NCBI GenBank assembly: GCA_021817185.1
Contig: JAKAVU010000028.1
Coordinates: forward strand, 1 to 15,136
Source: a bacterium
GTDB taxonomy: Bacteria; Chloroflexota; Dormibacteria; UBA8260; Bog-877
DNA: 15,136 bases
Reading direction: 5' to 3'
Position 1 is the first letter of the stretch, and each line of letters opens with the position of its first letter. Below the pieces are notes generated by a model. The model saw only the letters and a program-made list of their open reading frames with translations. It ran no database searches and had not been told where the DNA came from. This document shows positions 1-6,746 of the stretch, one piece after another. The translations under genes and the position numbers were made by a program.

Positions 1-680
1 CGATCTTTCACTAGCTCGGCCAGCCCCTGGAGTCCCGCTCCAGCGCCCTCCTGGGGCGCCCTGGCAAGAGCGCCCGCCAGGATCCTCTCCAGGCGGGTGC
101 CCGAGATCGTGGCCTCTATGTGGTTGACCGCCTTCCCATTCAGATCGGTGGGACCGAGGTTCGAGACCGCGGTTGCGCCCTTGACCGCCTTGGCCAGTGA
201 TTTCAAAGCCTCTGGCATGCTGGCCCACGATCCGGGAAGTCCGTCATGGATTGAGGCAGGGACGACCCGGTTCCAGGTGGTGCCGTTGAGGCTCAGATAC
301 TCCATCCCGGCAACCTCCCGCACGTCAACCGGGGCTGGCAGCGCCGGTGCGAAGCGATAGGAGGCCTCGTAATCGGAAGGGCTCTGGAACTCCAACCAGC
401 CGGTGAGGGTCGAGGAGTTGAGCCCCCTCGCCAGCTCTGTCAGCTGCCGCCGGCTGGAGGCGGGCAGGCCGCTGAGTCCGGCCAGGGTCAGCCTGGCCGA
501 GCCGGTGAAATCGGCCCTGAAGCTGGTGCTGAGCACGGACGAGGTGGCGGAGTCGAGAACCCCGGCGGCGACCGCGGTTCTCGATCTCCCCGCGGGGATG
601 GATCCGCAACCCGCCAGCAGCACCAGCGCCAACGCCGCCGCCGCTCCGCCCAGAAGTTTGGCTCTGGCCACGAAGCCCAT
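1..680 (-). CDS. Putative lipoprotein, LppX/LprAFG-like (3' end beyond the window)
   Basis: I translated this from the reverse complement: an ATG at 680-678 opens a frame that stays open to the window edge (226 codons visible). The N-terminus is a lipoprotein signal peptide: Met-Gly-Phe-Val-Ala-Arg-Ala-Lys, an Ala/Leu-rich core, then the lipobox LAGC at about residues 22-25, so the mature protein should be lipidated on Cys and sit outside the membrane. The rest alternates short beta-type stretches and Ser/Thr/Gly-rich segments (for example VREVAGMEYLSLNGTTW and TDLNGKAVNHIEATISG). That pattern is typical of the LolA/LppX/LprG beta-sheet lipoproteins, which carry lipids across the envelope. 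I infer this family from sequence style, so the function is tentative; the lipoprotein nature is firm. The gene is divergent from ppk1 with a 95-nt gap. No clear ribosome binding site is visible. Confidence 0.75.
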   Translation of the reverse strand, partial: MGFVARAKLLGGAAAALALVLLAGCGSIPAGRSRTAVAAGVLDSATSSVLSTSFRADFTGSARLTLAGLSGLPASSRRQLTELARGLNSSTLTGWLEFQSPSDYEASYRFAPALPAPVDVREVAGMEYLSLNGTTWNRVVPASIHDGLPGSWASMPEALKSLAKAVKGATAVSNLGPTDLNGKAVNHIEATISGTRLERILAGALARAPQEGAGAGLQGLAELVKD

Positions 681-775
681 GCTAACCCGCATCCCACTGG
701 ACCGCGCCCGGCCAAGTCGCCCCGCGCCTTCGGCGGCACCTCCTGTGACCAGGACTACGTAGTAGCGTAGGCGAG
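681..775. promoter_or_regulatory. Divergent intergenic region, lipoprotein / ppk1
   Basis: This 95-nt region must hold promoters for both flanking genes. It contains an 8-bp palindrome CTACGTAG at 755-762, directly upstream of the ppk1 GTG. A weak -10-like TAGCGT at 763-768 lies 7 nt before that GTG, so a near-leaderless ppk1 transcript is possible. I see no convincing -35 element, and the regulator is unknown. Confidence 0.35.
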
Positions 776-2938
776 GTGGCGGAGCACCCAGCGCGCACGG
801 TCAAGCGAAGGCGTCGTCTGGAGCATGCCACCAGACCGCGCTCAGGCGACGACTTTCCGGACCCCCTCAAGGATCCCTCCTCATATATCAACCGCGAGCT
901 GAGCTGGCTTGACTTCAACGCCCGGGTGCTGGCCGAGGCCACCGACCCGCGAGTTCCCGTGCTGGAGAGGATGCGCTTTCTCGCCATCACCGCCAACAAC
1001 CTGGACGAGTTCTACATGATCCGGGTGGCCTCGCTCCGGCGTCAGCAGCAGGAGCACTTCGAGGCGACCCACCCCGACCGGATGACCGCCAGCGAGCAGC
1101 TGCTCGCGGTATCCGAGCGCAGCCGCCAGTTGGTGGACGGGCAGCTCACCTGCCTGCGGCAGGAGTTGGTGCCGGCGCTGCAGGCCGAGGGAGTGAGGCT
1201 GCTGCTCGACGGCGACCCTCTCAGCCGCAGCGAGGAGCGCATCTGCGACGAGTTCTTCGAGCGCCAGATCTATCCCCTGCTGACCCCACTCGCCATCGAC
1301 CCGGCTCACCCGTTCCCCTACCTCAGCAATCTCTCCCTCTCGATTGCGGTGATCCTGGGGGAGCCGGGGGAGGGCGCTGCCCGCGTGGCCCGGGTCAAGG
1401 TGCCGTCCTCGCTCCCGCGATTCTTCCGGGCTGGTCCGAAGGGCCCCTTCATCCCCGTCGAACGGATCATCGCCGAGCGGCTCAAGCGGCTCTTCCCCGG
1501 CATGAAGATCACGGGTCACGGGGTGTTCCGGGTCACCCGGGACGCCGACTTCGACGTGGACGAGGACGAGCCCGACCTCCTCTCCGCGATCGAAGAGGAG
1601 CTCAGAGGCCGGCGCTTCGGGGCAGTGGTCCGGGTGGAGACGGTCGGCCACCTCTCCCCAGAGTTGAGCAGCATGCTGGAGGCGGAGCTGGGAATCCCCG
1701 AAGACGAATTCCAGGCCGTGGACGGGCCCCTGGATCTGACCGGGCTCTTCGGAGTGGTCGAGTCCCTGGATCGCCCCGACCTCGCCTATCCGGTCTTCAG
1801 CGGCACCACCCCACCGCGCCTGATCAGCGTCCAGGACCAGGAGCCCGACTTCTTCGCGGTCATTCGCCGCGGTGACCTCCTGGTCCAACACCCCTATGAC
1901 TCGTTCGCCGCCACCACTGAGCGCTTCATCGAACAGGCGGCGAGGGATCCCCGGGTGGTGGCCATCAAGCAGACCCTCTATCGCACCAGCGGCGACACCC
2001 CACTGATCGGAGCCCTCACCCAGGCCGCCGAGGACGGCAAGCAGGTGGTGGTGCTGGTGGAGCTGAAGGCCCGCTTCGACGAGCAGAACAACATCCGCTG
2101 GGCGCGCCAGCTGGAGCAGGTGGGGGCCCATGTGGCCTACGGGGTGCCGGGGCTGAAGACCCATGCCAAGCTGGTGCTGGTGGTGCGCCAGGAGGAGAAC
2201 GGGGTCCGCTACTACGCCCACATCGGCACCGGCAACTACAACGCCGCCACCGCTCGGGTCTACACCGACTTCGGCCTCTTCACCACCCGGCCGGAGGTCA
2301 CCGAGGAGGTCGCCGATCTCTTCAATTACCTGACCGGCTACTCCCGAAAGCGCGACTACCAGAGCCTCTGGGTCGCTCCCATCAACGCCATCGAGAAGTT
2401 CGAGGAGCTTCTGGAGCGAGAGCTCGCCCACCGGCGCGCCGGGCGCCCCGCCGGAGTGATGGTGAAGGTGAACGGGATCACCGATGGGCGGGCGATCCGG
2501 GCGATCTACAACGCGGCCCGCCAGGGTCTGCAATTCCGGCTGCTGGCGCGCGGCATCTGCTCGCTCCGTCCTGGCGTGGCCGGCCTCAGCGAGTCGGTCC
2601 AGGTGCACAGCGTGATCGGCCGCTTCCTCGAGCACGGGCGGGTCTTCACCTTCGTCAACGGCGGCAACCCCGAGGTCTACCTGGGCTCCACAGACCTGAT
2701 GGGCCGCAATCTCTACCGGCGGGTGGAGTGCGTGGTGCCGCTGATCGACCCGCAGCTGCGTCAGGAGGTGCTCGAGGTGATGGAGCTGATGTGGCAGGAC
2801 CGGCGCCAGAGCTGGCAGCTCAACTGCGACGGAGGCTGGTCGCGAGTGGACCCACACTCCACCGAGGTGGGCATCCAGGAACTCCTGATCGCCCGAGCCA
2901 AGCAGCGGCCGATGGGTTGGGACCTGCGGAGCCAATAG
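776..2938 (+). CDS. ppk1: Polyphosphate kinase 1 (PPK1)
   Basis: Reversibly transfers the gamma phosphate of ATP onto a growing inorganic polyphosphate chain through a phosphohistidine intermediate. The protein has 720 residues; PPK1 is usually about 690-730. The family opening motif YINRELSWLDFNARVL begins near residue 37. The phospholipase-D-like catalytic region contains RFDEQNNIRWARQLE, then GLKTHAKL with His463, which matches the autophosphorylated histidine (His435 in E. coli), followed by HIGTGNYN. The second catalytic histidine is His620 in RFLEHGRVF (E. coli His592). The GTG at 776 is the only plausible start before the conserved N-terminus; there is no well-spaced ribosome binding site. 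The next gene starts 16 nt after the stop, so the three genes from here to rpiA probably form one operon. Polyphosphate supports phosphate storage and stress tolerance. The assignment is very secure. Confidence 0.97.
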   Translation: MAEHPARTVKRRRRLEHATRPRSGDDFPDPLKDPSSYINRELSWLDFNARVLAEATDPRVPVLERMRFLAITANNLDEFYMIRVASLRRQQQEHFEATHPDRMTASEQLLAVSERSRQLVDGQLTCLRQELVPALQAEGVRLLLDGDPLSRSEERICDEFFERQIYPLLTPLAIDPAHPFPYLSNLSLSIAVILGEPGEGAARVARVKVPSSLPRFFRAGPKGPFIPVERIIAERLKRLFPGMKITGHGVFRVTRDADFDVDEDEPDLLSAIEEELRGRRFGAVVRVETVGHLSPELSSMLEAELGIPEDEFQAVDGPLDLTGLFGVVESLDRPDLAYPVFSGTTPPRLISVQDQEPDFFAVIRRGDLLVQHPYDSFAATTERFIEQAARDPRVVAIKQTLYRTSGDTPLIGALTQAAEDGKQVVVLVELKARFDEQNNIRWARQLEQVGAHVAYGVPGLKTHAKLVLVVRQEENGVRYYAHIGTGNYNAATARVYTDFGLFTTRPEVTEEVADLFNYLTGYSRKRDYQSLWVAPINAIEKFEELLERELAHRRAGRPAGVMVKVNGITDGRAIRAIYNAARQGLQFRLLARGICSLRPGVAGLSESVQVHSVIGRFLEHGRVFTFVNGGNPEVYLGSTDLMGRNLYRRVECVVPLIDPQLRQEVLEVMELMWQDRRQSWQLNCDGGWSRVDPHSTEVGIQELLIARAKQRPMGWDLRSQ

Positions 2939-2946
2939 GGAGGTGA
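2939..2946 (+). promoter_or_regulatory. Ribosome binding site that decides the PPOX gene start
   Basis: GGAGGTGA is a complete match to the 16S anti-Shine-Dalgarno sequence. It ends 8 nt before the ATG at 2955. The upstream GTG at 2943 lies inside this site and cannot be served by it, so the ATG is the likely start. Confidence 0.75.
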
Positions 2947-2954
2947 GCACGAAC

Positions 2955-3359
2955 ATGGAGGAAGCACTGGGATTCCTGCGCGAGCACCACCGCGGCGTGC
3001 TGGCGACCTATCGGAAGGACGCCCGGGTGCAGATGTCGCCGGTGGTGGCGGCGGTCGACGCGAGCTCCCGGGTCGTGATCAGCACCCGGGAAGCGGCGAT
3101 CAAGGCGCGGAATCTCCGCCGCGACCCGAGAGCGGGTCTGGTGGTGTTCACGGACCAATTCTTCGGCCCCTGGGTGATGCTCTGGGGGCAGGCCGAGCTG
3201 ATCTCCCTCCCGCAGGCCCTGCCCCTTCTTGAGGAGTACTACCGCCTGGTGGCCGGTGAGCATCCTGACTGGGAGGAGTACCGGCAGGCGATGGTCGACG
3301 AGCGACGGGTGCTCGTGCGCCTCACCGTGACCGATTGGGGTCCGAGGAGGTCGGGGTGA
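2955..3359 (+). CDS. PPOX-fold, Rv1155-like F420/flavin-dependent oxidoreductase
   Basis: A small protein (134 residues from the ATG) of the pyridoxamine-5'-phosphate-oxidase-like split-barrel fold. The order of motifs matches the Rv1155/FDOR-B type: FLREHHRGVLATYRKD at the N-terminus, QMSPVVAAVD, then VVISTREAAIKARNLRRDP, in which the Lys/Arg-rich stretch after the IST strand binds cofactor phosphate in relatives, and a central WVMLWGQAELI strand. Relatives use deazaflavin F420, less often FMN or heme, to reduce small substrates, and work as cytosolic homodimers. The cofactor cannot be read from sequence with certainty, and the substrate is unknown. The frame also allows a GTG start at 2943 (138 residues), but the ribosome binding site argues for 2955. 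The stop overlaps the rpiA start codon. Confidence 0.85.
   Translation: MEEALGFLREHHRGVLATYRKDARVQMSPVVAAVDASSRVVISTREAAIKARNLRRDPRAGLVVFTDQFFGPWVMLWGQAELISLPQALPLLEEYYRLVAGEHPDWEEYRQAMVDERRVLVRLTVTDWGPRRSG
3344..3350 (+). promoter_or_regulatory. Ribosome binding site for rpiA
   Basis: GAGGAGG ends 5 nt before a GTG at 3356 and lies inside the end of the upstream gene. It favours the GTG at 3356, which gives a GTGA stop/start overlap, over the in-frame TTG at 3335, which lies upstream of the site. Confidence 0.65.
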
Positions 3360-4081
3360 CCCCGCCAGGCGTTGGCTCGGAGACATTCGAGGCCGCCATC
3401 GCGGCGGTCGGCCGTTTCGCCGCGGAGCGGATCCGCCCGGGGATGCGCTTGGGGCTGGGGACGGGACGCACCGCCACCGCGTTTCTGGACGCCCTGGAGC
3501 CGCGACTCACCGGGGATCTGCCGCTGGTGGCGGTGTGCACCTCCAAGCGCACCGAGGAGCGCGCAAGGGCGATGGGGATCACCATCCTGGAGTCCACGGA
3601 AGAGCCCCTCGACCTCGATATCGACGGCGCTGATGAGATCGATCCCCAACTGAACCTGATCAAGGGCGCGGGAGGCGCCATGGTGCGAGAGAAGATCGTG
3701 GCCGAGCGCAGCCGCCGTTTCTGGGTGGTGGCCGACTCGGGAAAGCTGGTTGCGCGCCTCGGCGAGCGCCAGCCGCTGCCGCTCGAGGTGCTGCCCTTCG
3801 ATTGGCGCGGCACCGCGGCCAGGGTGAGGGCCGTCAGCGGTGGCACGCCGTGCCTTCGGGGAGGCGACCAGCCGTTCGTGACGGACAACGGCAACTACGT
3901 CCTTGACCTCCAGCTGCCACCCGCCGCCCCGGAGCCCACGCGACTGGCACGCCAGCTGGAGGCGATTCCCGGGGTGCTGGGGCACGGCCTCTTCCTGCAG
4001 ACGGCGACCGCCGCCATCGTCTCCGACGGCCGCTCGGTCGAGGTCCGGGGAGACCTGGACCGCGTGCGCCCGGGGATCTGA
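3356..4081 (+). CDS. rpiA: Ribose-5-phosphate isomerase A
   Basis: Interconverts ribose 5-phosphate and ribulose 5-phosphate in the non-oxidative pentose phosphate pathway (cytosol). From the GTG at 3356 the protein has 241 residues; E. coli RpiA has 219. All the signatures of the RpiA family are present: LGLGTGRTATAFLDAL (phosphate-binding turn), DIDGADEID (catalytic aspartates), IKGAGGAMVREKIVA (Gly-rich loop and the catalytic Glu in REK) and a VVADSGKLV strand. An in-frame TTG at 3335 would add 7 residues but has no ribosome binding site ahead of it. The start overlaps the stop of the PPOX-fold gene by 4 nt (GTGA), which implies translational coupling. The 3' end faces a minus-strand gene across 14 nt with no obvious terminator. 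Confidence 0.96.
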   Translation: MTPPGVGSETFEAAIAAVGRFAAERIRPGMRLGLGTGRTATAFLDALEPRLTGDLPLVAVCTSKRTEERARAMGITILESTEEPLDLDIDGADEIDPQLNLIKGAGGAMVREKIVAERSRRFWVVADSGKLVARLGERQPLPLEVLPFDWRGTAARVRAVSGGTPCLRGGDQPFVTDNGNYVLDLQLPPAAPEPTRLARQLEAIPGVLGHGLFLQTATAAIVSDGRSVEVRGDLDRVRPGI

Positions 4082-4095
4082 CGGGGAGGGACGGG

Positions 4096-4608
4096 TCAGG
4101 AGCTGCGGCCCCGACGGCGGTTCAGCCCGATGATCAGGCCCAGTGGGATCACCACTCCCACAAAGCCGGTGAGGACGGCGATCCCGTTGGGGAGGTCCTT
4201 GGGATTGGACATGCCCACATAGGAGAAGAGCGCGGACAGCACCGCGACCACGATCACCACCACGATCGCCACCACCAGCACGAGGTTCTCGTGCTCGACC
4301 CGACTCACCCAGAAGTCGGGCCAGCGATTGCGGATGTAGCGGTAGACGTTGATCGCGGTCAGGCTGTTCAGGATCAGGGCGCTGATCAGCGCACTCACCG
4401 CCACCCCCCAGCGAAAGGCTCCCAGCTGAGAGATCACCCAGGCGGAGAAGTTGACGACCAGCAGCCCGACCGGGGTTGCCAGTCCGATCACCGGCAGGAT
4501 GCACGAGTGCCAGTCCTCAGGAAGCGGGATGAAGACCCCGTTCTGGACCGCGCTGCCGCCGCGCCGCAGCCGGCTCACCCTGCCCCTCGCCCTGCCATCG
4601 GCTTTCAC
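4096..4608 (-). CDS. Unrecognised four-helix membrane protein
   Basis: I do not recognise a family. The 170-residue frame has a basic N-terminus, a short hydrophilic stretch with LPEDWHSC, and four clear membrane segments at about residues 35-60, 67-89, 107-132 and 143-163. The loop between helices 2 and 3 is charged and aromatic (YRYIRNRWPDFWVSRVEHE), and the C-terminus ends in a basic tail (NRRRGRSS). Codons are G/C-rich at third positions like those of neighbouring genes, which supports a real gene. The start is uncertain: the GTG at 4608 has AAGGA only 2 nt upstream, while a GTG at 4578 has GAGG 6 nt upstream and would give 160 residues. It is transcribed divergently from the MarP-like protease 98 nt away and converges on rpiA. 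A partner role for the protease is possible but only inferred from position. Confidence 0.75.
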   Translation of the reverse strand: MKADGRARGRVSRLRRGGSAVQNGVFIPLPEDWHSCILPVIGLATPVGLLVVNFSAWVISQLGAFRWGVAVSALISALILNSLTAINVYRYIRNRWPDFWVSRVEHENLVLVVAIVVVIVVAVLSALFSYVGMSNPKDLPNGIAVLTGFVGVVIPLGLIIGLNRRRGRSS

Positions 4609-4706
4609 CTTCCTTCTTGCACCCTCCGCATCTGTTCCGGCATTGTGGCCGCGGTCGAGACCGCACGCTTCGGGCCTGACACTCCAGGCATCATGGCAGG
4701 AGGGAT
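4609..4706. promoter_or_regulatory. Divergent intergenic region, membrane protein / MarP-like protease
   Basis: This 98-nt stretch separates two divergent membrane-protein genes. It contains an inverted repeat GCGGTC-GA-GACCGC at 4651-4664, possibly a regulator site. AGGAGGG at 4698-4704 is the ribosome binding site for the protease gene, unusually close to its ATG (2 nt). No convincing -35/-10 pair was found. Confidence 0.35.
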
Positions 4707-5885
4707 ATGGACGTAGTCGACGTGGTGATCATCGTGGCCCTGGCCTACGCGGCGGTGGTGGGCTACCGCCGTGGTCTCACCTACTCCCTGTTCTCCCTCG
4801 TGGGCCTGGTGGTGGGCCTGGTGGTGGGGTCCTGGCTGGCGGCGACCGTTCCCCCCCTCCTCCACCAGTTCTCGGGCACAATCCGGTCAGCGATCGCGAT
4901 CGGGCTGGTCCTGGCGGTGGCATTTCTGGGCGACGCCCTGGGCGGTTTGGTGGGAGCCCGGCTGCGGGTCACGACCCTGCGCAGCCACCTGGGGCCCGTC
5001 GACTCGCTGGCCGGGACCGCCTGGGGGCTGGTGGTGGTGCTTGCGGTGAGCTGGTTCCTGGGCCTGGTCTTCGAACAGGGCCCCATCCAACCGCTTGCCG
5101 CGCAGATCCAAAGCTCCACCATCCTGCGCACCCTCGACCGCAACCTTCCTGAGGGGCCGGCCTGGCTCGGCTACCTCCAGCACGTCTTCAGTGCGGTGCC
5201 CTTCCCGCAGGTGTTCGCCGATCTGGTGCCGCCACTCCCAGGCCCGGTGGCCCTGCCGGGAGACCTGAGTGGCGACGTCGCCATCCGCCGCGACGCCGCG
5301 GAGACCGTGAAGGTGGTGAGCTCGGGCTGCGGCGGCCTGATCGAGGGAAGTGGCTTCCCGGTAGCCCACGACCTGATCATGACCAACGCCCACGTCGTGG
5401 CCGGGACCCACGGCACCACAGTCGCGATCCCCGGGCGACTGGGTTCCCTGCCGGCACGAGTGGTCTTCTTCGACCCCCGCACCGACCTGGCCCTGCTGCT
5501 GGTCCCCGGGCTCGACCTCAACCCGCTCGCCTTCTCTGACAGCGGCTCCCGCGGCACCCAGGGCGCGGTGATCGGGTATCCGGGCGGCGGCAGCGAGCAG
5601 GTGGTGCCCGGAGCGATCCGCGGTGAGATCCAGGCGGTCGGGCGCGACATCTACTCGCAGGGACTGGTCAGCCGCCAGATCTTCGTCCTCGAGGCGAACG
5701 TCATCCCGGGCAACTCCGGAGGACCGTTCGTCAACCTCCAGGGCGAGGTGCTGGGGGTCGTCTTCGCCAAATCGCTGGTGACCAACGACGAGGGCTACGC
5801 CCTCACCGCGCGGGAGATCGCTCCGGATCTGGCCCGAGGGGAGCACGACAGCACCCCGGTGTCGACCGAGAGCTGCGTCGACTAG
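4707..5885 (+). CDS. marP: MarP-like membrane serine protease (CvpA domain plus trypsin-like domain)
   Basis: A periplasm-facing protease resembling mycobacterial MarP (Rv3671c, 397 residues), which is needed there for acid and oxidative-stress survival and processes a peptidoglycan hydrolase. The protein has 392 residues. The first 150 or so form a CvpA/colicin-V-production-like module with four membrane helices. The protease domain holds the triad His229 (TNAHVV), Asp260 (PRTDLALL) and Ser337 (PGNSGGP). Cys208 and the C-terminal Cys390 are 182 residues apart, matching the redox-sensitive disulfide pair of MarP (Cys214/Cys395, 181 apart). The triad spacing also parallels MarP (His235, Asp264, Ser343; those numbers are from memory). 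The start is the ATG behind AGGAGGG. The gene has no same-strand partner nearby. The fold and activity are very likely; the substrate in this organism is unknown, and the symbol is given by similarity. Confidence 0.92.
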   Translation: MDVVDVVIIVALAYAAVVGYRRGLTYSLFSLVGLVVGLVVGSWLAATVPPLLHQFSGTIRSAIAIGLVLAVAFLGDALGGLVGARLRVTTLRSHLGPVDSLAGTAWGLVVVLAVSWFLGLVFEQGPIQPLAAQIQSSTILRTLDRNLPEGPAWLGYLQHVFSAVPFPQVFADLVPPLPGPVALPGDLSGDVAIRRDAAETVKVVSSGCGGLIEGSGFPVAHDLIMTNAHVVAGTHGTTVAIPGRLGSLPARVVFFDPRTDLALLLVPGLDLNPLAFSDSGSRGTQGAVIGYPGGGSEQVVPGAIRGEIQAVGRDIYSQGLVSRQIFVLEANVIPGNSGGPFVNLQGEVLGVVFAKSLVTNDEGYALTAREIAPDLARGEHDSTPVSTESCVD

Positions 5886-6236
5886 GCGCCGCGCGACGGT
5901 CATCCCGCCGCGGGTCGCGAGGCAGGGCGGGTTCTCCTGATCCGTCCCGTCAATGGGTGGCATCCATCGATCCCGGAGCCACGGCTCGGCGGCGCTCGGT
6001 GGCAGCCATCCAGACGATGGGTGCGGCCGAGGCCAGGCGCCAGGCCGGGCGCGGACGAGCGCTGACCGACCCGGCCCCGGCCGGATTGCCGAGGACTGGG
6101 GGAAGTGGTTCGGAGCACATGTCCCCCGTGCTGCGCCATGCCGTCAGCCCAGATCCACGAACCGAAGTGGCGACTCCCGTGGTATCGGGTAAGAGGGCGC
6201 CCGGTGCGAGCCGGCCCCATCCCGCTCCCACCCGCC

Positions 6237-6266
6237 TTGTCATTAGGTTAACTAATTAGGTATCCT
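6237..6266 (+). promoter_or_regulatory. Promoter of the marR-MFS operon, probably leaderless
   Basis: TTGTCA (6237-6242) and TATCCT (6261-6266) are 18 nt apart and fit a -35/-10 pair. The -10 ends 6 nt before the ATG at 6273, so transcription should begin at or next to the start codon. No Shine-Dalgarno sequence precedes the ATG, which agrees with a leaderless mRNA. The region is AT-rich in an otherwise GC-rich surrounding. Confidence 0.65.
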
Positions 6267-6269
6267 AAT
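6242..6269. promoter_or_regulatory. Tandem palindromic MarR operators
   Basis: Two perfect inverted repeats interlock. ATTAG-N5-CTAAT spans 6242-6256 and ATTAGG-N3-CCTAAT spans 6255-6269, sharing two bases. The first fills the -35/-10 spacer and the second covers the -10 hexamer. This is the expected layout for autorepression by the MarR protein encoded directly downstream; binding is inferred. Confidence 0.7.
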
Positions 6270-6272
6270 AAC

Positions 6273-6746
6273 ATGACGACGAGGAACCCAACCACAGAGC
6301 GTCCCCCAGAGGGCCTGGAGGTCGCCTCCTCCGAGCTGGGCCAGCGGCTGCCCCTGGTCATGACCCTGCTGGGGCGAAGCCTGCGCCACGCGTACACCCC
6401 CATCGGGGTCAACCTGGGCCAGTACCCGGTCTTGAACTCCTTGCTCGAGCATCCCGATTCGTCGGTCTCCGAGCTGGCGGCGCGGGAGCGGGTCAAGCTG
6501 CCATCCATGACCGCGGTCGTCCACCAGATGGAGTCGGACGGCCTGGTCGCCAAGCAGGCCGACCTCAGCGACCGCCGCTGCGTGCGGATCAGCCTCACCC
6601 CCAGGGGCCGGGAGGTCGCGGAGGCCGCTCGCCGTGCCCGTGCCAGCTGGTTCGCAGAGCGGCTCGACCACCTGAGCCGTGCTGAGGTCGCCGCCATCAG
6701 CCGCGCCCTGCCAGCGCTCGAGCATCTGGTGCATCTCGACCAATGA
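6273..6746 (+). CDS. MarR-family transcriptional regulator
   Basis: A 157-residue winged-helix regulator that should bind as a dimer to the palindromes in its own promoter and be released by a small hydrophobic ligand. Visible features are an N-terminal helix region, the helix-turn-helix at about residues 65-90 (SVSELAARERVKLPSMTAVVHQMESDGLV), and the wing DLSDRRCVRISLTPRG, which carries the family pattern D-x-R-x3-L/I-x-L-T-x2-G. Dimerisation helices flank it at both ends, as usual. The ATG at 6273 has no ribosome binding site and lies at the predicted transcription start. The stop overlaps the start of the MFS exporter gene by 4 nt (ATGA), so the two are one unit: a local repressor controlling an efflux pump. 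The inducing compound is unknown. Confidence 0.93.
   Translation: MTTRNPTTERPPEGLEVASSELGQRLPLVMTLLGRSLRHAYTPIGVNLGQYPVLNSLLEHPDSSVSELAARERVKLPSMTAVVHQMESDGLVAKQADLSDRRCVRISLTPRGREVAEAARRARASWFAERLDHLSRAEVAAISRALPALEHLVHLDQ

Larger units (their letters stand above)
5886..6272. other. 387-nt intergenic region
   Basis: No gene could be supported here. Short frames exist on both strands (for example 5957-6259 plus and 5950-6243 minus), but they lack family motifs and ribosome binding sites, and the plus-strand one runs through the marR promoter. Just after the protease stop there is a GC-rich inverted repeat, CCCGCC at 5904-5909 pairing with GGCGGG at 5926-5931, followed by only a short mixed pyrimidine stretch, so it is a weak terminator candidate. 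The last 36 nt drop sharply in GC and hold the marR promoter and operators. The middle shows nothing I recognise. Confidence 0.5.

Noticed and set aside
881..2956. 691-codon minus-strand frame opposite ppk1
   Set aside because: It lies wholly antisense to a gene with every PPK1 motif, and its translation is rich in His, Gly and Leu repeats without family signatures: a by-product of GC-rich codon use.
5950..6243. Short frames on both strands in the gap before marR
   Set aside because: No recognisable domain, no ribosome binding site, Arg/Pro/Gly-rich translation, and no preference for one strand.
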